Shown piece after piece: positions 13,373 through 21,518 of a stretch of DNA of 24,413 nt. This DNA comes from Moduliflexus sp964602655 (GTDB lineage Bacteria; Moduliflexota; Moduliflexia; Moduliflexales; Moduliflexaceae). The stretch spans positions 1 to 24,413 of the forward strand of contig CAZRSF010000088.1 of NCBI GenBank assembly GCA_964602655.1, in the 5' to 3' direction. The notes beneath the pieces are model-generated. The model made no database searches. It had not been told where the DNA came from and saw nothing but the letters and a program-made list of their open reading frames with translations. The first letter of the stretch is position 1, and each line of letters starts with the position of its first letter. The position numbers and the translations under genes are program-made.

Positions 13373-15288
13373 GAATCGTTTTGATCTTGTTCCGCTGAAT
13401 GCAAAAAGGTATAGACCGTTTCCGCAAGATCGCGGTTAATCGTCGGAACTGACGCGATTTCTTCGACGGTGGCGTCTTTCAATTTTTTCAGGCTGCCGAA
13501 ATGCGTCAACAACTGTTTTCGGCGTTTCTGGCCGATGCCGGGAATATCTTCGATCATCGAGCGCAGATTCGCTTTTTTGCGCAGTTCGCGATGATACGTA
13601 ATCGCGAAACGATGCGCTTCGTCGCGGATGCGCATCAGCAATTGGGCGCTTTTGCGCGACGTATCCAGCACCACGCCGTCGCCGTTGATCTGCGTGAAAA
13701 TCCGCTCGATGTCCCGCTCTGAGCCGCGCATCCCGTGCGCTTTGGCAATGCCGATCACATGCTGCGCCTCCACATCAATCAGCGCCAGCGCGTATTTCGC
13801 CGCGTGCAACTGCCCTTTGCCGCCGTCCACCATAATGACATCCGGCATCGGCAAGTTTTCGTTTTTGACTCGCGAATAGCGCCGCGTGATGACTTCCTGC
13901 ATCATGCCGAAATCGTCGCTCCCTTCGATGGTTTTGATGCGAAAGCGTTTGTATGCTTTCGGCTGCATCTGGCCGTCAATGCAGACCACCATCGAGGCGA
14001 CCGCCATCGCGCCCTGAATGTTGGAAATGTCGAAACATTCGATCCGGCGCGGCAGCGTGGCAAATTGGAATTGCTCTTGCAATTCTTCCAGCAGTTTCAG
14101 CGCGACCGCCGCTTTCACGTCTTCGGTTTCAAGCTTTTCAAGGGCGTTTTCGGCATTTTGCCGTGCCATCAGAATCACCTGCTTTTTATGCCCCCGCTGC
14201 GGCACAAGCAGCGAAACCTTTTTGCCTTTGCGGTCGGTCAGCCATTCTTCAATCATCTTCTGATTCGGAATCGGCTCTTGCAGCAGGACTTCATCGGGAA
14301 TCAGCACGTTTTTCAGATAATACTGCTCCACTACTGAACGCAGCACCTCGCGTTCGTCTAACTCCTCTAATCGGTCGCCCTGCGTCAATTCTGAAAATTG
14401 AAACGCCTGCCGCCCCATCATGATGCCGTTGCGGATGAAAAACAACTGCACATTCAGCAACGCGCCGCGCCGTGCCGAGGCGATCACGTCCTGATTTTCA
14501 AGGCCGGTGGAGATGATATTCTGGCGCTCCATGATGCGGGCAATCGCCTCGATTTCATCCCGCAGTTTCGCGGCCTGCTCGAACATCAGCGCGTCGGCAT
14601 GACGTTCCATGCGGCTGCGAAGTTCCCGCATCAGGTCGTCTTTTTTGCCTTGCAGAAAGAGTTTCGCCTGTTCCACCATCTCAGCGTATTCTTCCCGTGT
14701 ACATTTCCCCGCGCAGGGGCCGAGGCAGCGATGAATTTCGTATTCGAAACAGGGGCGCGGCTTACTGCCGTATTTAACCGTGCCGCCGCATAAGCGCAGC
14801 GGAAAAAAGCGTTTCAGCATTCCCAGTGTCGTATTCAACGCGCCGACATTCACATACGGCCCGAAATATAACGCGCCGTCCCGCTGAATCTTCCGCGTGG
14901 TCGTAATTCTCGGGAATTCATCCTGAATTGTCAACTTAATATACGGGAAATTTTTATCATCTTTCAACAGAACGTTGTACGGCGGCAGATGCTTTTTGAT
15001 CAGCGTGGATTCGAGAATCAGCGCCTCAAGCTCCGAATCCGTGACGATATGCTCGATGTCCGCGATCTGCGTCACCATCGAAGCGATCCGCGCCGACGGC
15101 AGCCCCGACGAGCGGAAATACGAGCGGACGCGGTTCTTCAGGCGTTTCGCCTTGCCGACATACAGAATCGCGCCCTGCGTGTTTTTCATCAGATACACGC
15201 CCGGCAGCAGCGGCAGATGCGTCAAAATCTCTTCAAGATGTTCGCGAGTGGTGGCGTAGTCGGTCGTCATCAATGTTGTTGTGTTCAT
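13363..15288 (-). CDS. uvrC: Excinuclease ABC subunit UvrC
   Basis: A 641-aa nuclease that makes both incisions around DNA lesions after UvrAB loading. Residues 28-105 form the GIY-YIG 3'-nuclease (GVYLMKNTQGAILYVGKAKR). C167, C180, C188 and C192 match the Fe-S cysteine cluster, and 217-252 is the UVR domain for UvrB contact. The RNase H-like 5'-nuclease has D420 (FDISNIQG), D488 (VDGGKGQ) and H559 (DEAHRFAI), and helix-hairpin-helix motifs lie at 579-630. All key residues are present and length is normal. The last residues (SRG) and the stop codon are supplied by a palindrome, which suggests a short replaced tail. It begins 13 nt after the STAS-like gene on the same strand. No clear ribosome binding site was seen; ATG 15270 is an alternative start. 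Confidence 0.97.
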   Translation of the reverse strand: MNTTTLMTTDYATTREHLEEILTHLPLLPGVYLMKNTQGAILYVGKAKRLKNRVRSYFRSSGLPSARIASMVTQIADIEHIVTDSELEALILESTLIKKHLPPYNVLLKDDKNFPYIKLTIQDEFPRITTTRKIQRDGALYFGPYVNVGALNTTLGMLKRFFPLRLCGGTVKYGSKPRPCFEYEIHRCLGPCAGKCTREEYAEMVEQAKLFLQGKKDDLMRELRSRMERHADALMFEQAAKLRDEIEAIARIMERQNIISTGLENQDVIASARRGALLNVQLFFIRNGIMMGRQAFQFSELTQGDRLEELDEREVLRSVVEQYYLKNVLIPDEVLLQEPIPNQKMIEEWLTDRKGKKVSLLVPQRGHKKQVILMARQNAENALEKLETEDVKAAVALKLLEELQEQFQFATLPRRIECFDISNIQGAMAVASMVVCIDGQMQPKAYKRFRIKTIEGSDDFGMMQEVITRRYSRVKNENLPMPDVIMVDGGKGQLHAAKYALALIDVEAQHVIGIAKAHGMRGSERDIERIFTQINGDGVVLDTSRKSAQLLMRIRDEAHRFAITYHRELRKKANLRSMIEDIPGIGQKRRKQLLTHFGSLKKLKDATVEEIASVPTINRDLAETVYTFLHSAEQDQNDSRG

Positions 15289-15301
15289 GCCGATAAAGTT
15301 T

Positions 15302-15703
15302 TTATTGTTGCTCTAACCACGCCATCGCCTCATCCACGCTGCTAAAAATTTGAGCTGTCAGCCCGGAGAAAGCGAGCATCTCAGCAAGCCGTTCCATTCT
15401 TGTCCTGGCGATCACTCGGTCAGGTTGAACAATCGCCCAATATTTCCAGCCGGCTTGCATGACTAACGGATGCCAGACCTCCTGACTCCATTTTCGATCT
15501 TCCGGGTCAAGCACAGGGTTGTTTCGATCATCGGATAACCATTTACACGCGCCATATTTTTTCATGGTTTCCAGGCCAGCCATGAACGCATCGCGATACA
15601 CTTGCCCATACGTATATTTATGTATCTGATGGTGAATTATTTTCTTTTCTGGATAATACCACATTGTTATTTGTTCGCAATCAAAAACTTGTATTGTTGA
15701 CAT
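15302..15703 (-). CDS. STAS/SpoIIAA-like domain protein
   Basis: A 133-aa cytoplasmic protein. It begins with a beta-hairpin (MWYYPEKKIIHHQIHKYTYG), followed by a helix (YRDAFMAGLETMKKYGACKW) and the LSDDRNNPVLDPEDRKW and AGWKYWAIVQPD strands. It ends with SSVDEAMAWLEQQ, the closing helix usual in SpoIIAA-like proteins that lack the phosphorylatable serine of classical anti-anti-sigma factors. Exact function is unknown. AGGAGGT 9 nt upstream fixes the start at MSTIQVFD. It probably shares a transcript with uvrC, whose start is 13 nt downstream; no functional link is known. Confidence 0.7.
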   Translation of the reverse strand: MSTIQVFDCEQITMWYYPEKKIIHHQIHKYTYGQVYRDAFMAGLETMKKYGACKWLSDDRNNPVLDPEDRKWSQEVWHPLVMQAGWKYWAIVQPDRVIARTRMERLAEMLAFSGLTAQIFSSVDEAMAWLEQQ

Positions 15704-15775
15704 GCGATCATTACCTCCTGGTAACTGTTTCGCCCGTAAGGCTTGCGGTATTGTAAAATGCTGATCCATCCACAT

Positions 15776-15793
15776 CGCTACCGCGTAGCGGTA
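15776..15793. repeat. Short hairpin CGCTACCGCGTAGCG
   Basis: CGCTAC-CGC-GTAGCG, overlapping TACCGC-GTA-GCGGTA. The 393 bp from 15704 to 16096 contain no gene. They hold this hairpin, a weak 7-bp inverted repeat CATGATG/CATCATG (15816-15845), a T-run at 15978-15985 and the palindrome at 16028-16060. Confidence 0.6.
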
Positions 15794-16027
15794 ATGGCGC
15801 GTGTTGCCTCCAGCACATGATGATTACACATATTTTTACATCATGAATGAGCGAGAAGCAATCGTTTCGAGTCAAAAACGCACAAAAATCTTGTCATGGC
15901 AGAAGCGCGACAAGCAGCGGAATGAACAACATTGAAAGCATTCGTCAACTCAATATCAAGAAATGAGATTAGCGCGTTTTTTTTCTTGTCAAGCCGAAAA
16001 TCGTGGTGGAAATAGAAAAAACAGAAC

Positions 16028-16060
16028 AGGTGTCAGACACTTCCAAAGTGTCTGACACCT
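16028..16060. repeat. 33-bp palindrome (15-3-15)
   Basis: Arms AGGTGTCAGACACTT and its exact reverse complement around CCA. The arm contains the perfect 5-1-5 palindrome GTGTCAGACAC at positions 3-13. It lies 36 nt upstream of the Uma2 gene, within its probable leader, and is an exception to the usual place after a stop codon. Confidence 0.9.
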
Positions 16061-16096
16061 ATTAAGAACAAGAAATAAACAAGGGAGATGATTTGT

Positions 16097-16573
16097 ATGT
16101 TATGGCAAGAAATTTGTGAGCATCCCGCGTTGCAGAATTTGCCCTTCAAAATAGAGTCAAACAAACAAGGAGCGATTATCATGAGTCCGGTGAAAGTTTC
16201 GCATTCGATTTTTCAAGGAAGGATTTTGCGTATATTGAACGCCATGCTAAAAGACGGAGAAGCGCTTGTCGAATGCGCGATTGCCACACCACAAGGCACG
16301 AAAGTCGCTGACGTGGCCTGGGCATCGAACGAGCGGATTGCGCGAATCAAGCATGAAGTCGAATGTTCGATTGCGCCGGAAATCTGCGTGGAAGTGGTGT
16401 CATACAGCAACACGCAGCGGGAAATTCGCGGCAAAAGCAAGCTCTATTTCGACGCGGGCGCGTTGGAAGTCTGGCATTGCGCCGAAAACGGCACGATGAC
16501 GTTTTACAGCCCCGCCGGTAAAATGCCGAATTCTGCGCTTGCGCCCGCGTTTCCGGTAAAAATTGAATTATAG
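16097..16573 (+). CDS. Uma2-family (DUF820) restriction-endonuclease-like protein
   Basis: A 158-aa protein with the PD-(D/E)XK-like core of Uma2. It shows the N-terminal segment SPVKVSHSIFQGRILRILNA, the acidic residue D72 in TKVADVAW, E99 in PEICVEVVSYSN, and basic residues after it in REIRGKSKLYFDAGALEVW. These proteins are abundant in cyanobacteria, Chloroflexi and other repeat-rich genomes; the true role is unknown. GGGAG at 16083-16087 abuts ATG 16088 but is well placed for ATG 16097, so the latter is taken. It is a single-gene unit flanked by family palindromes on both sides, at 16028, 16582 and 16635. Confidence 0.88.
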   Translation: MLWQEICEHPALQNLPFKIESNKQGAIIMSPVKVSHSIFQGRILRILNAMLKDGEALVECAIATPQGTKVADVAWASNERIARIKHEVECSIAPEICVEVVSYSNTQREIRGKSKLYFDAGALEVWHCAENGTMTFYSPAGKMPNSALAPAFPVKIEL

Positions 16574-16581
16574 ATTTGATA

Positions 16582-16614
16582 AGACCTCACAGGTTTTAAA
16601 AACCTGTGAGGTCT
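16582..16614. repeat. 33-bp palindrome (16-1-16)
   Basis: Arms AGACCTCACAGGTTTT and its exact reverse complement around one A. The sub-palindrome ACCT-CAC-AGGT is at arm positions 3-13. It lies 8 nt after the Uma2 stop codon, and GTTTTT follows within the next bases, so it could act as an intrinsic terminator. Confidence 0.9.
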
Positions 16615-16634
16615 GTTTTTGCCGTTGGCTGATT

Positions 16635-16667
16635 AGCTGTCAGACACCTTTGAGGTGTCTGACAGCT
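16635..16667. repeat. 33-bp palindrome (15-3-15)
   Basis: Arms AGCTGTCAGACACCT and its exact reverse complement around TTG. It differs from the copies at 5404 and 9893 only near the centre. It is the second family member within 54 bp and stands between the Uma2 and ROCO genes. Confidence 0.9.
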
Positions 16668-16689
16668 TCTGGATTTTTCTTAAAACGAC

Positions 16690-16745
16690 AAGGATGCGGG
16701 TAAGCAAGGATATTCCGCGCATCATCCTTTCTTACACACATCCTT
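16690..16745. promoter_or_regulatory. Interrupted 18-bp-arm hairpin before the ROCO gene
   Basis: Three matched blocks run symmetrically inward: AAGGATG/CATCCTT (16690-16696, 16739-16745), GTAAG/CTTAC (16700-16704, 16731-16735) and AAGGAT/ATCCTT (16706-16711, 16724-16729). They are separated by symmetric 3x3 and 1x1 mismatches around a 12-nt loop. It ends 13 nt before the ROCO start codon, so it may be an operator or an RNA structure covering the start. Confidence 0.5.
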
Positions 16746-16758
16746 GTAGTTCAACACC

Positions 16759-19509
16759 ATGACCGCCGCCGAACAAGTCTGTTTGCAACAGATTCGCGCC
16801 GAACTCGAAAAAGAGGGAATACCTTTTCGCGAACACCCACAATTTGCGGAATACATCGAAGCGATACAGCGTTATAAGGGCAAAGAACTGCAAACGCGGC
16901 TCGACACGATTGGTTTCAAATATAGGGAGAGTAAGCCGGGCTATGCCTCGAATGCCGCCGGACAGGTGATCGGCGTTTTTCTTGATAGAACGAACATCAG
17001 CGATCTGACGCCACTTGCCGCGCTCACGCAATTGCAAGAGCTTCATGTCAACAGCACAGGAGTCAGCGACCTGACGCCGCTCGCCGCGCTCACGCAATTG
17101 CAAGAGCTTTGTGTCAACGGCACAGAAGTCAGCGATCTGACGCCGCTCGCCGGGTTGACGCACCTACGAAGGCTTGATATCGGATTTACGCAGATCTGCG
17201 ATCTGATGCCGCTCGCCGGGCTGACGCACCTGGAAGATCTTGATGTCAGAGACACGCAGGTCTGCGATCTGATGCCGCTCGCCGGGATGACGCAACTTGA
17301 CGTGCTTGAAGCTGGATATTGCAAGATTAGCGTCCTGCCTCGCGCCTTAGCCAAAACGCTCTCAATTATTGACCTTGATAATAACCCATTGGAACGTCCG
17401 CCATTGGAAATCGTCAAACAGGGGAACGCCGCGATATTGGCCTGGTTCGACGCCAATGAAGACGGACGGCCATTGAACGAAGTCAAAGCGCTCCTCGTCG
17501 GCGATGGCGGCGCAGGCAAAACGTCGTTGGTTAAGCGGTTGTTCGGCGAAACGTTCGATCCGCATGAAAGCCAGACGCATGGCATTCTGATCCGCGATTG
17601 GAACATGGAAGAGACGCAGATTAACGTGCATCTCTGGGATTTCGGCGGACAGGAGATTATGCACGCCACGCACCAGTTTTTCCTCTCGAAACGGAGTCTC
17701 TATATTCTCGTGTTAGATGGCCGCAAAGAGGAAAAAACCGAATACTGGCTCAAGCATATCGCCACCTTCGGCGGCGCGTCGCCGGTCGTGATCGTCATCA
17801 ACAAAATTGACGAGAACCCCGGTTTCGACGAAAACCGCAAAGATTTGCTGCGCAAATACCCGAATATCAAAGGCTTTTACCGCGTCTCCTGCAAAACCGG
17901 CGCGGGCATCGGCGACTTCCGGCGCGATTTGCGCGGCCATTTCGCGCAGGTGGAGCATCTTGCCACGCGCTGGGGCGACGCATGGTTCGGCGTCAAAACG
18001 CAGTTAGAGGAATTGAAATCGCCGTTCATCGCCTACGAGCAATACGTGCAGATGTGCGAAGCGGCGCAGATTGCCGACGAGCAGAGCCAGACCGTCCTTG
18101 CCGATTTTCTGCATGATCTTGGGATCGCGCTCCATTTCCACGACCCGATTCTCAAGGAAACCAACGTCATCAATCCGCGCTGGGCTACCGAAGGCGTGTA
18201 CGCGATTATCAACGCGCCGCAATTGGCCGCCGACAACGGCCTGCTGCGCCATGCCGCGCTCTGCGACCTTCTCGATTGCCAGCGCTATCCGCGCCGCAAG
18301 CACGACTATCTGCTCGAATTGATGAAAAAATTCGAGTTGTGTTATCAGGTCAACGACGACACGCTGCTTGTGCCGGATTTATTGAGCAAAGACGAGCCGG
18401 ATTTCCCCTTCGATGACGCCGCCGCGCTCCGTTTCCGTTTCGAATACGATTTTCTGCCCCGCTCCGTGATGCCGCGTTTCATCGTCAAAATGCACCGCGA
18501 CATTCTCGACGATCTGCGCTGGCGCACCGGCGTCGTGCTGCGGGATCCGGCGTTCCGCGCCACTGCCGTCGTCCGCGTTGACCATGAAGCCCGCGCGATT
18601 GCGATGGCGGTCAGCGGCGAGCGCAAGCGCGACTATTTCGCCGTGCTACGTAAAACCTTGCGCGACCTGCACGCCACGTTCGAAACGCTGGACGTGAACG
18701 AGATGGTGCCGCTGCCGGATCATCCCGACATCGCCATCGAATACGAGGAATTGCTCGGCTGCGAGCAGATGAAAATGACGGAATATACGGTCGGCAAGCT
18801 GCGCAAGCGCTATAACGTCACCGAACTCCTGAACGGCATTGAAGCGGCGGAAGAACGGAACCGCGACGAGTTGCGGCGGCAGATTGCTGACTTGCAGCAG
18901 AAACGCCGCATATTAGAGCGCAAACTATCCGAAGTGCGTGAGGACATCCTCAGCCTCGAACTGCCGGACGATTTACGGCGGATGATCGCCGATTTGCGGC
19001 AGAAACGCCCCATCTTAGAGAACATCTTAGTGAACAAGTTAGAGAACAAGCGAGATGAAGCGCGTGAAAACATCGGCAGCCTCGAACTGCCGGACGATTT
19101 CCGGCGCGAACTGACCGACTTTTTGACCACGCATCCGGCAATCAGCCAGCAAACCGGGCGATCAGCCTTTTTAATCAATGCCGCATTAGAAGATGGTTTG
19201 AAAAAGCAGATATTGATCGAACAAGCCCCGGCCTATTTCGTGCCGCATTTGATTGACGCCGCCTGCAAATTCGGCGCAAGCGGCGGCGCGCGGCATCCGC
19301 TCGAAATGATGCTTGAGGCTGCCAAAGATGGGATCGGACAGGATCGCCAGCAACACGCCGAAGAGATGATTTTGCATATCCGGTCGCTCGTCCATGCCGC
19401 CAAATCCGCCGCACGGTACGCCGTCGAAACCGAATTGACCGGCGTAGAAAACGATCTGCGCCGCCTTGAAACGCAATTGCGCCTGTTAGATGGGCGAGAG
19501 AAGATGTAA
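16759..19509 (+). CDS. ROCO-family GTPase (LRR-Roc-COR) with effector-associated-like C-terminal domain
   Basis: A 916-aa multidomain signalling GTPase. Residues 1-80 are a helical cap and 81-190 are five 22-aa leucine-rich repeats. Roc spans about 240-405, with P-loop GDGGAGKTS (248-256), switch WDFGGQE (293-299), NKID (348-351) and SCKTGAG. COR covers about 410-690. A heptad-rich coiled coil follows at about 700-780, then a compact helical domain at about 783-880 (LTDFLTTHPAISQQTGRSAF, AYFVPHLIDAACKFGAS, PLEMMLEAAKDGIGQDRQQH) and a short coiled coil. COR dimerises bacterial ROCO proteins. The 783-880 region resembles the small adaptor-like effector-associated domains of bacterial conflict systems; this is pattern memory, not a search. 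No effector gene is adjacent. No good ribosome binding site was seen. Confidence 0.93.
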   Translation: MTAAEQVCLQQIRAELEKEGIPFREHPQFAEYIEAIQRYKGKELQTRLDTIGFKYRESKPGYASNAAGQVIGVFLDRTNISDLTPLAALTQLQELHVNSTGVSDLTPLAALTQLQELCVNGTEVSDLTPLAGLTHLRRLDIGFTQICDLMPLAGLTHLEDLDVRDTQVCDLMPLAGMTQLDVLEAGYCKISVLPRALAKTLSIIDLDNNPLERPPLEIVKQGNAAILAWFDANEDGRPLNEVKALLVGDGGAGKTSLVKRLFGETFDPHESQTHGILIRDWNMEETQINVHLWDFGGQEIMHATHQFFLSKRSLYILVLDGRKEEKTEYWLKHIATFGGASPVVIVINKIDENPGFDENRKDLLRKYPNIKGFYRVSCKTGAGIGDFRRDLRGHFAQVEHLATRWGDAWFGVKTQLEELKSPFIAYEQYVQMCEAAQIADEQSQTVLADFLHDLGIALHFHDPILKETNVINPRWATEGVYAIINAPQLAADNGLLRHAALCDLLDCQRYPRRKHDYLLELMKKFELCYQVNDDTLLVPDLLSKDEPDFPFDDAAALRFRFEYDFLPRSVMPRFIVKMHRDILDDLRWRTGVVLRDPAFRATAVVRVDHEARAIAMAVSGERKRDYFAVLRKTLRDLHATFETLDVNEMVPLPDHPDIAIEYEELLGCEQMKMTEYTVGKLRKRYNVTELLNGIEAAEERNRDELRRQIADLQQKRRILERKLSEVREDILSLELPDDLRRMIADLRQKRPILENILVNKLENKRDEARENIGSLELPDDFRRELTDFLTTHPAISQQTGRSAFLINAALEDGLKKQILIEQAPAYFVPHLIDAACKFGASGGARHPLEMMLEAAKDGIGQDRQQHAEEMILHIRSLVHAAKSAARYAVETELTGVENDLRRLETQLRLLDGREKM
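16999..17328 (+). repeat. Five tandem 66-bp units encoding 22-aa leucine-rich repeats
   Basis: Unit starts are at 16999, 17065, 17131, 17197 and 17263. The protein consensus is SDLTPLAALTQLQELxVNxT with a final V or I. Units 1 and 2 are nearly identical in DNA as well, so unit number could change by recombination or slippage. Confidence 0.9.
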
Positions 19510-19543
19510 ATGCAGCGCAGCCCTGTCAGGGTTTTTAAGTAAC

Positions 19544-19633
19544 ACCAATTGCCTTTTGAAAGATCATCTTCGCGGTGTATGTCGAAACTACAGTTTCGAC
19601 GTACAATTGACGATCTATTCGAAGGCAATTGGT
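19544..19633. repeat. MITE-like element, copy B (complete, 90 bp)
   Basis: Terminal inverted repeats ACCAATTGCCTT (19544-19555) and AAGGCAATTGGT (19622-19633), with GATC repeated inside each end. The centre carries the palindrome GTCGAAACT-AC-AGTTTCGAC (19581-19600). It is non-coding. Just before it, at 19521-19531, stands CCCTGTCAGGG, an isolated half of a family palindrome, 11 nt past the ROCO stop codon. Confidence 0.85.
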
Positions 19634-19669
19634 ATAATATCAATTGTGGTAAAAAGGATCATAAATCTT

Positions 19670-19702
19670 AGAACTCCGAGGTCTTCAAGACCTCGGAGTT
19701 CT
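19670..19702. repeat. 33-bp palindrome (16-1-16)
   Basis: Arms AGAACTCCGAGGTCTT and its exact reverse complement around one C. Its right arm contains GGAG at 19695-19698, 12 nt before the phosphatase ATG, so the repeat may provide a weak ribosome binding site. Confidence 0.9.
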
Positions 19703-19710
19703 TCTTGAAT

Positions 19711-20340
19711 ATGAACAAACAGACGACAACCGAATTGATTATCGTGCGGCATGGCAAAACCGCCTGGAATCTCGAAGGACGGCTGCAAGGGCAGCAAGAT
19801 ACCGACTTGCATCCGATTGGCGTCCGGCAGGCGGAAGCGTTGGCGGAACGCTTGCAGGATGAGCCATTGGCAGCGATTTACAGCAGCGACCTGAAACGCG
19901 CGGCGCAGACGGCGGAATGCGTCGCGCAACGTAAACGCCAGCCTATTATCCTGCGTCAAGGCTTACGCGAACGGAATTTCGGCGTATTCGAGGGGAAAAC
20001 CAGAACGGAACTCGAAACGGAATTCCCGGAAGCGTGGGCAAAATTTCATCGCTACGATCCCGACTACGCTATGCCGGACGGCATGAGCTTGCGGGAGTTT
20101 TACGCGAACGGGATCGGCTGTTTGGAGGAAATCGCCCGGCAGCATCCTGGCGAACGCATTCTGATCGTGACGCATGGCGGGCTGCTCGGCGGTTTGCTGC
20201 GGCTGACGTTAGGGATTCCGTATTCCACGCCGTCGCGCTATCAAGGCGCAAATACCGCCATCAACATTTTTGCGTTCGAACATGACGCCTGGACGTTAAC
20301 AACGTGGGGCGATGCCAGCCATTTGCGAGACATCGAATAA
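19711..20340 (+). CDS. Histidine phosphatase family protein (phosphoglycerate mutase-like)
   Basis: A 209-aa cytoplasmic phosphatase of the RHG superfamily. IVRHGKTAWN gives R13, H14 (phospho-enzyme histidine) and G15. SSDLKRAAQTAE supplies R63, RERNFGVFEGKT the acid E87, and LIVTHGGLLGG the second histidine, H155. All catalytic residues are present. Members include alpha-ribazole phosphatase (CobC), cofactor-dependent mutases and broad phosphatases; with no cobalamin genes nearby the substrate cannot be assigned. ATG 19711 is preferred to TTG 19705. The upstream 33-bp palindrome ends 8 nt before the start. Confidence 0.9.
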   Translation: MNKQTTTELIIVRHGKTAWNLEGRLQGQQDTDLHPIGVRQAEALAERLQDEPLAAIYSSDLKRAAQTAECVAQRKRQPIILRQGLRERNFGVFEGKTRTELETEFPEAWAKFHRYDPDYAMPDGMSLREFYANGIGCLEEIARQHPGERILIVTHGGLLGGLLRLTLGIPYSTPSRYQGANTAINIFAFEHDAWTLTTWGDASHLRDIE

Positions 20341-20356
20341 GATGATTCGCATTCAT

Positions 20357-20385
20357 CCCTGCCAGGGTTCCGAACCCTGGCAGGG
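20357..20385. repeat. Palindrome (13-3-13) between convergent genes
   Basis: CCCTGCCAGGGTT and its exact reverse complement around CCG, nearly identical to 11784-11812. It lies 16 nt after the phosphatase stop and 7 nt after the dctP stop on the other strand, a position suited to a bidirectional terminator, although T-runs are missing. Confidence 0.88.
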
Positions 20386-20392
20386 AAAAGCA

Positions 20393-21379
20393 TTACTTCT
20401 GAGTCGCCTGAAGCACGGCGTCCACAAGCTCTGCGCCGATTTTTTCTTTCCAGGCTTCATACACGGGCGCGACTTTGTCGCGGAACGCCTGACGTTCTTC
20501 CGCTGTCAGCGACACGACTTCCACGCCTTTGGCTTTGGCTTCCGCATCGGTCAACAGGCGGTCCTGCGCGTTCATCGCTCGGTTCACCATCTGCATCTCG
20601 TACGCGCCATCGCGAATAATCTGCTGAATATCGGCGGGCAGCGCGTTAAACCAGTCCGCATTCGCCACAATCGGCATCGGCTCATACACCCAGCCGGAGA
20701 GCGTGACATATTTCTGTACTTCCAGCCATTTCGCTAATCCCATCGTATTATACGGCAAATCTGCGCCATCCACGACTTTTTGCTGCAACGCGGTAAATGT
20801 CTCAGGCCAGGCGATTGCGACGGCATCTACGCCGAGCGCTTTGTATGAATCGAGAAACAACGGGCTTTCAATCGAGCGCATTTTCAGCGCCTTCATGTCT
20901 TCCGGCGTATGAATCGGGAGCTTGGAGTTGGAAAAATCCCGGAATCCGTTTTCGCCCCAGCCGAGCGGAATCATCCCTTTTTCAGGGAAATAGCTGAGAA
21001 TTTTGTCGCCGATTTCGCTATCTAAGACGCGATACGCGGTTTGCTGATCCGGAAAGATAAACGGCATGTTCGTCACGGCGATTTGCGGAATGAAATTCGT
21101 CATGACTGCCGCCGTAAAAAAGCCCATTTCAATCGTGCCCATCTGCACGCCTTCGATCATGGCGCGTTCGCCGCCCAACTGCCCGGCAGGATGCACGGAA
21201 ACCTCCACGCGCCCCTGCGATTTCGATTCGACATACGCCTTGAAATGCAGCGCCGCTCGCTGATTGGCGTGAACCACTGGCGCGATGTGCGCGAATTTAA
21301 ACGTGATTTCCGCAGCAGGCGCAGCCGATGCCAGCAACAGAACGAATGCGGCAACCATCAATACACGAACATGTTTCAT
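20393..21379 (-). CDS. TRAP transporter substrate-binding protein, DctP family
   Basis: A 328-aa periplasmic binding protein for carboxylate-type substrates. The signal peptide covers residues 1-23 (ASAAPAA-E). DctP marks are the start ITFKFAHIAPVVHANQRAAL, HPAGQLGGERAMIEGVQMGT, FPEKGMIPLGWGENGFRDFS, the arginine of LKMRSIESPLF that normally contacts the substrate carboxylate, and GVDAVAIAWPETFTALQQKV followed by DGADLPYNTM. Length is standard. AAGGAG 8 nt upstream fixes the start. No dctQ or dctM permease gene is in the window: the flanking genes are a VIT/vWA protein upstream and a convergent phosphatase, so it is an orphan here and must use a permease encoded elsewhere. Confidence 0.95.
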   Translation of the reverse strand: MKHVRVLMVAAFVLLLASAAPAAEITFKFAHIAPVVHANQRAALHFKAYVESKSQGRVEVSVHPAGQLGGERAMIEGVQMGTIEMGFFTAAVMTNFIPQIAVTNMPFIFPDQQTAYRVLDSEIGDKILSYFPEKGMIPLGWGENGFRDFSNSKLPIHTPEDMKALKMRSIESPLFLDSYKALGVDAVAIAWPETFTALQQKVVDGADLPYNTMGLAKWLEVQKYVTLSGWVYEPMPIVANADWFNALPADIQQIIRDGAYEMQMVNRAMNAQDRLLTDAEAKAKGVEVVSLTAEERQAFRDKVAPVYEAWKEKIGAELVDAVLQATQK

Positions 21380-21518
21380 ACGATTTTCTCCTTAAACAGA
21401 TGATAGAATCCAGGACAACATGATGAACGCATCACAGGCATCCTGCGATGATACGGCGAGAAAATGTCAAGCGGAAAGAAGAGCGAGGCGCGAAAAAAGA
21501 TTGGCGTATGCGCGTAAT

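Noticed and set aside
16999..17328. Regular 66-bp repeats considered as a CRISPR array
   Set aside because: They are in-frame leucine-rich-repeat codons with no repeat/spacer alternation, and no cas genes are present.
17043..17669. 208-codon minus-strand frame opposite the LRR and Roc region
   Set aside because: It mirrors the repeat structure of the opposite strand (repeated SGIRSQTCV-type segments), as expected for an antisense shadow of tandem repeats.
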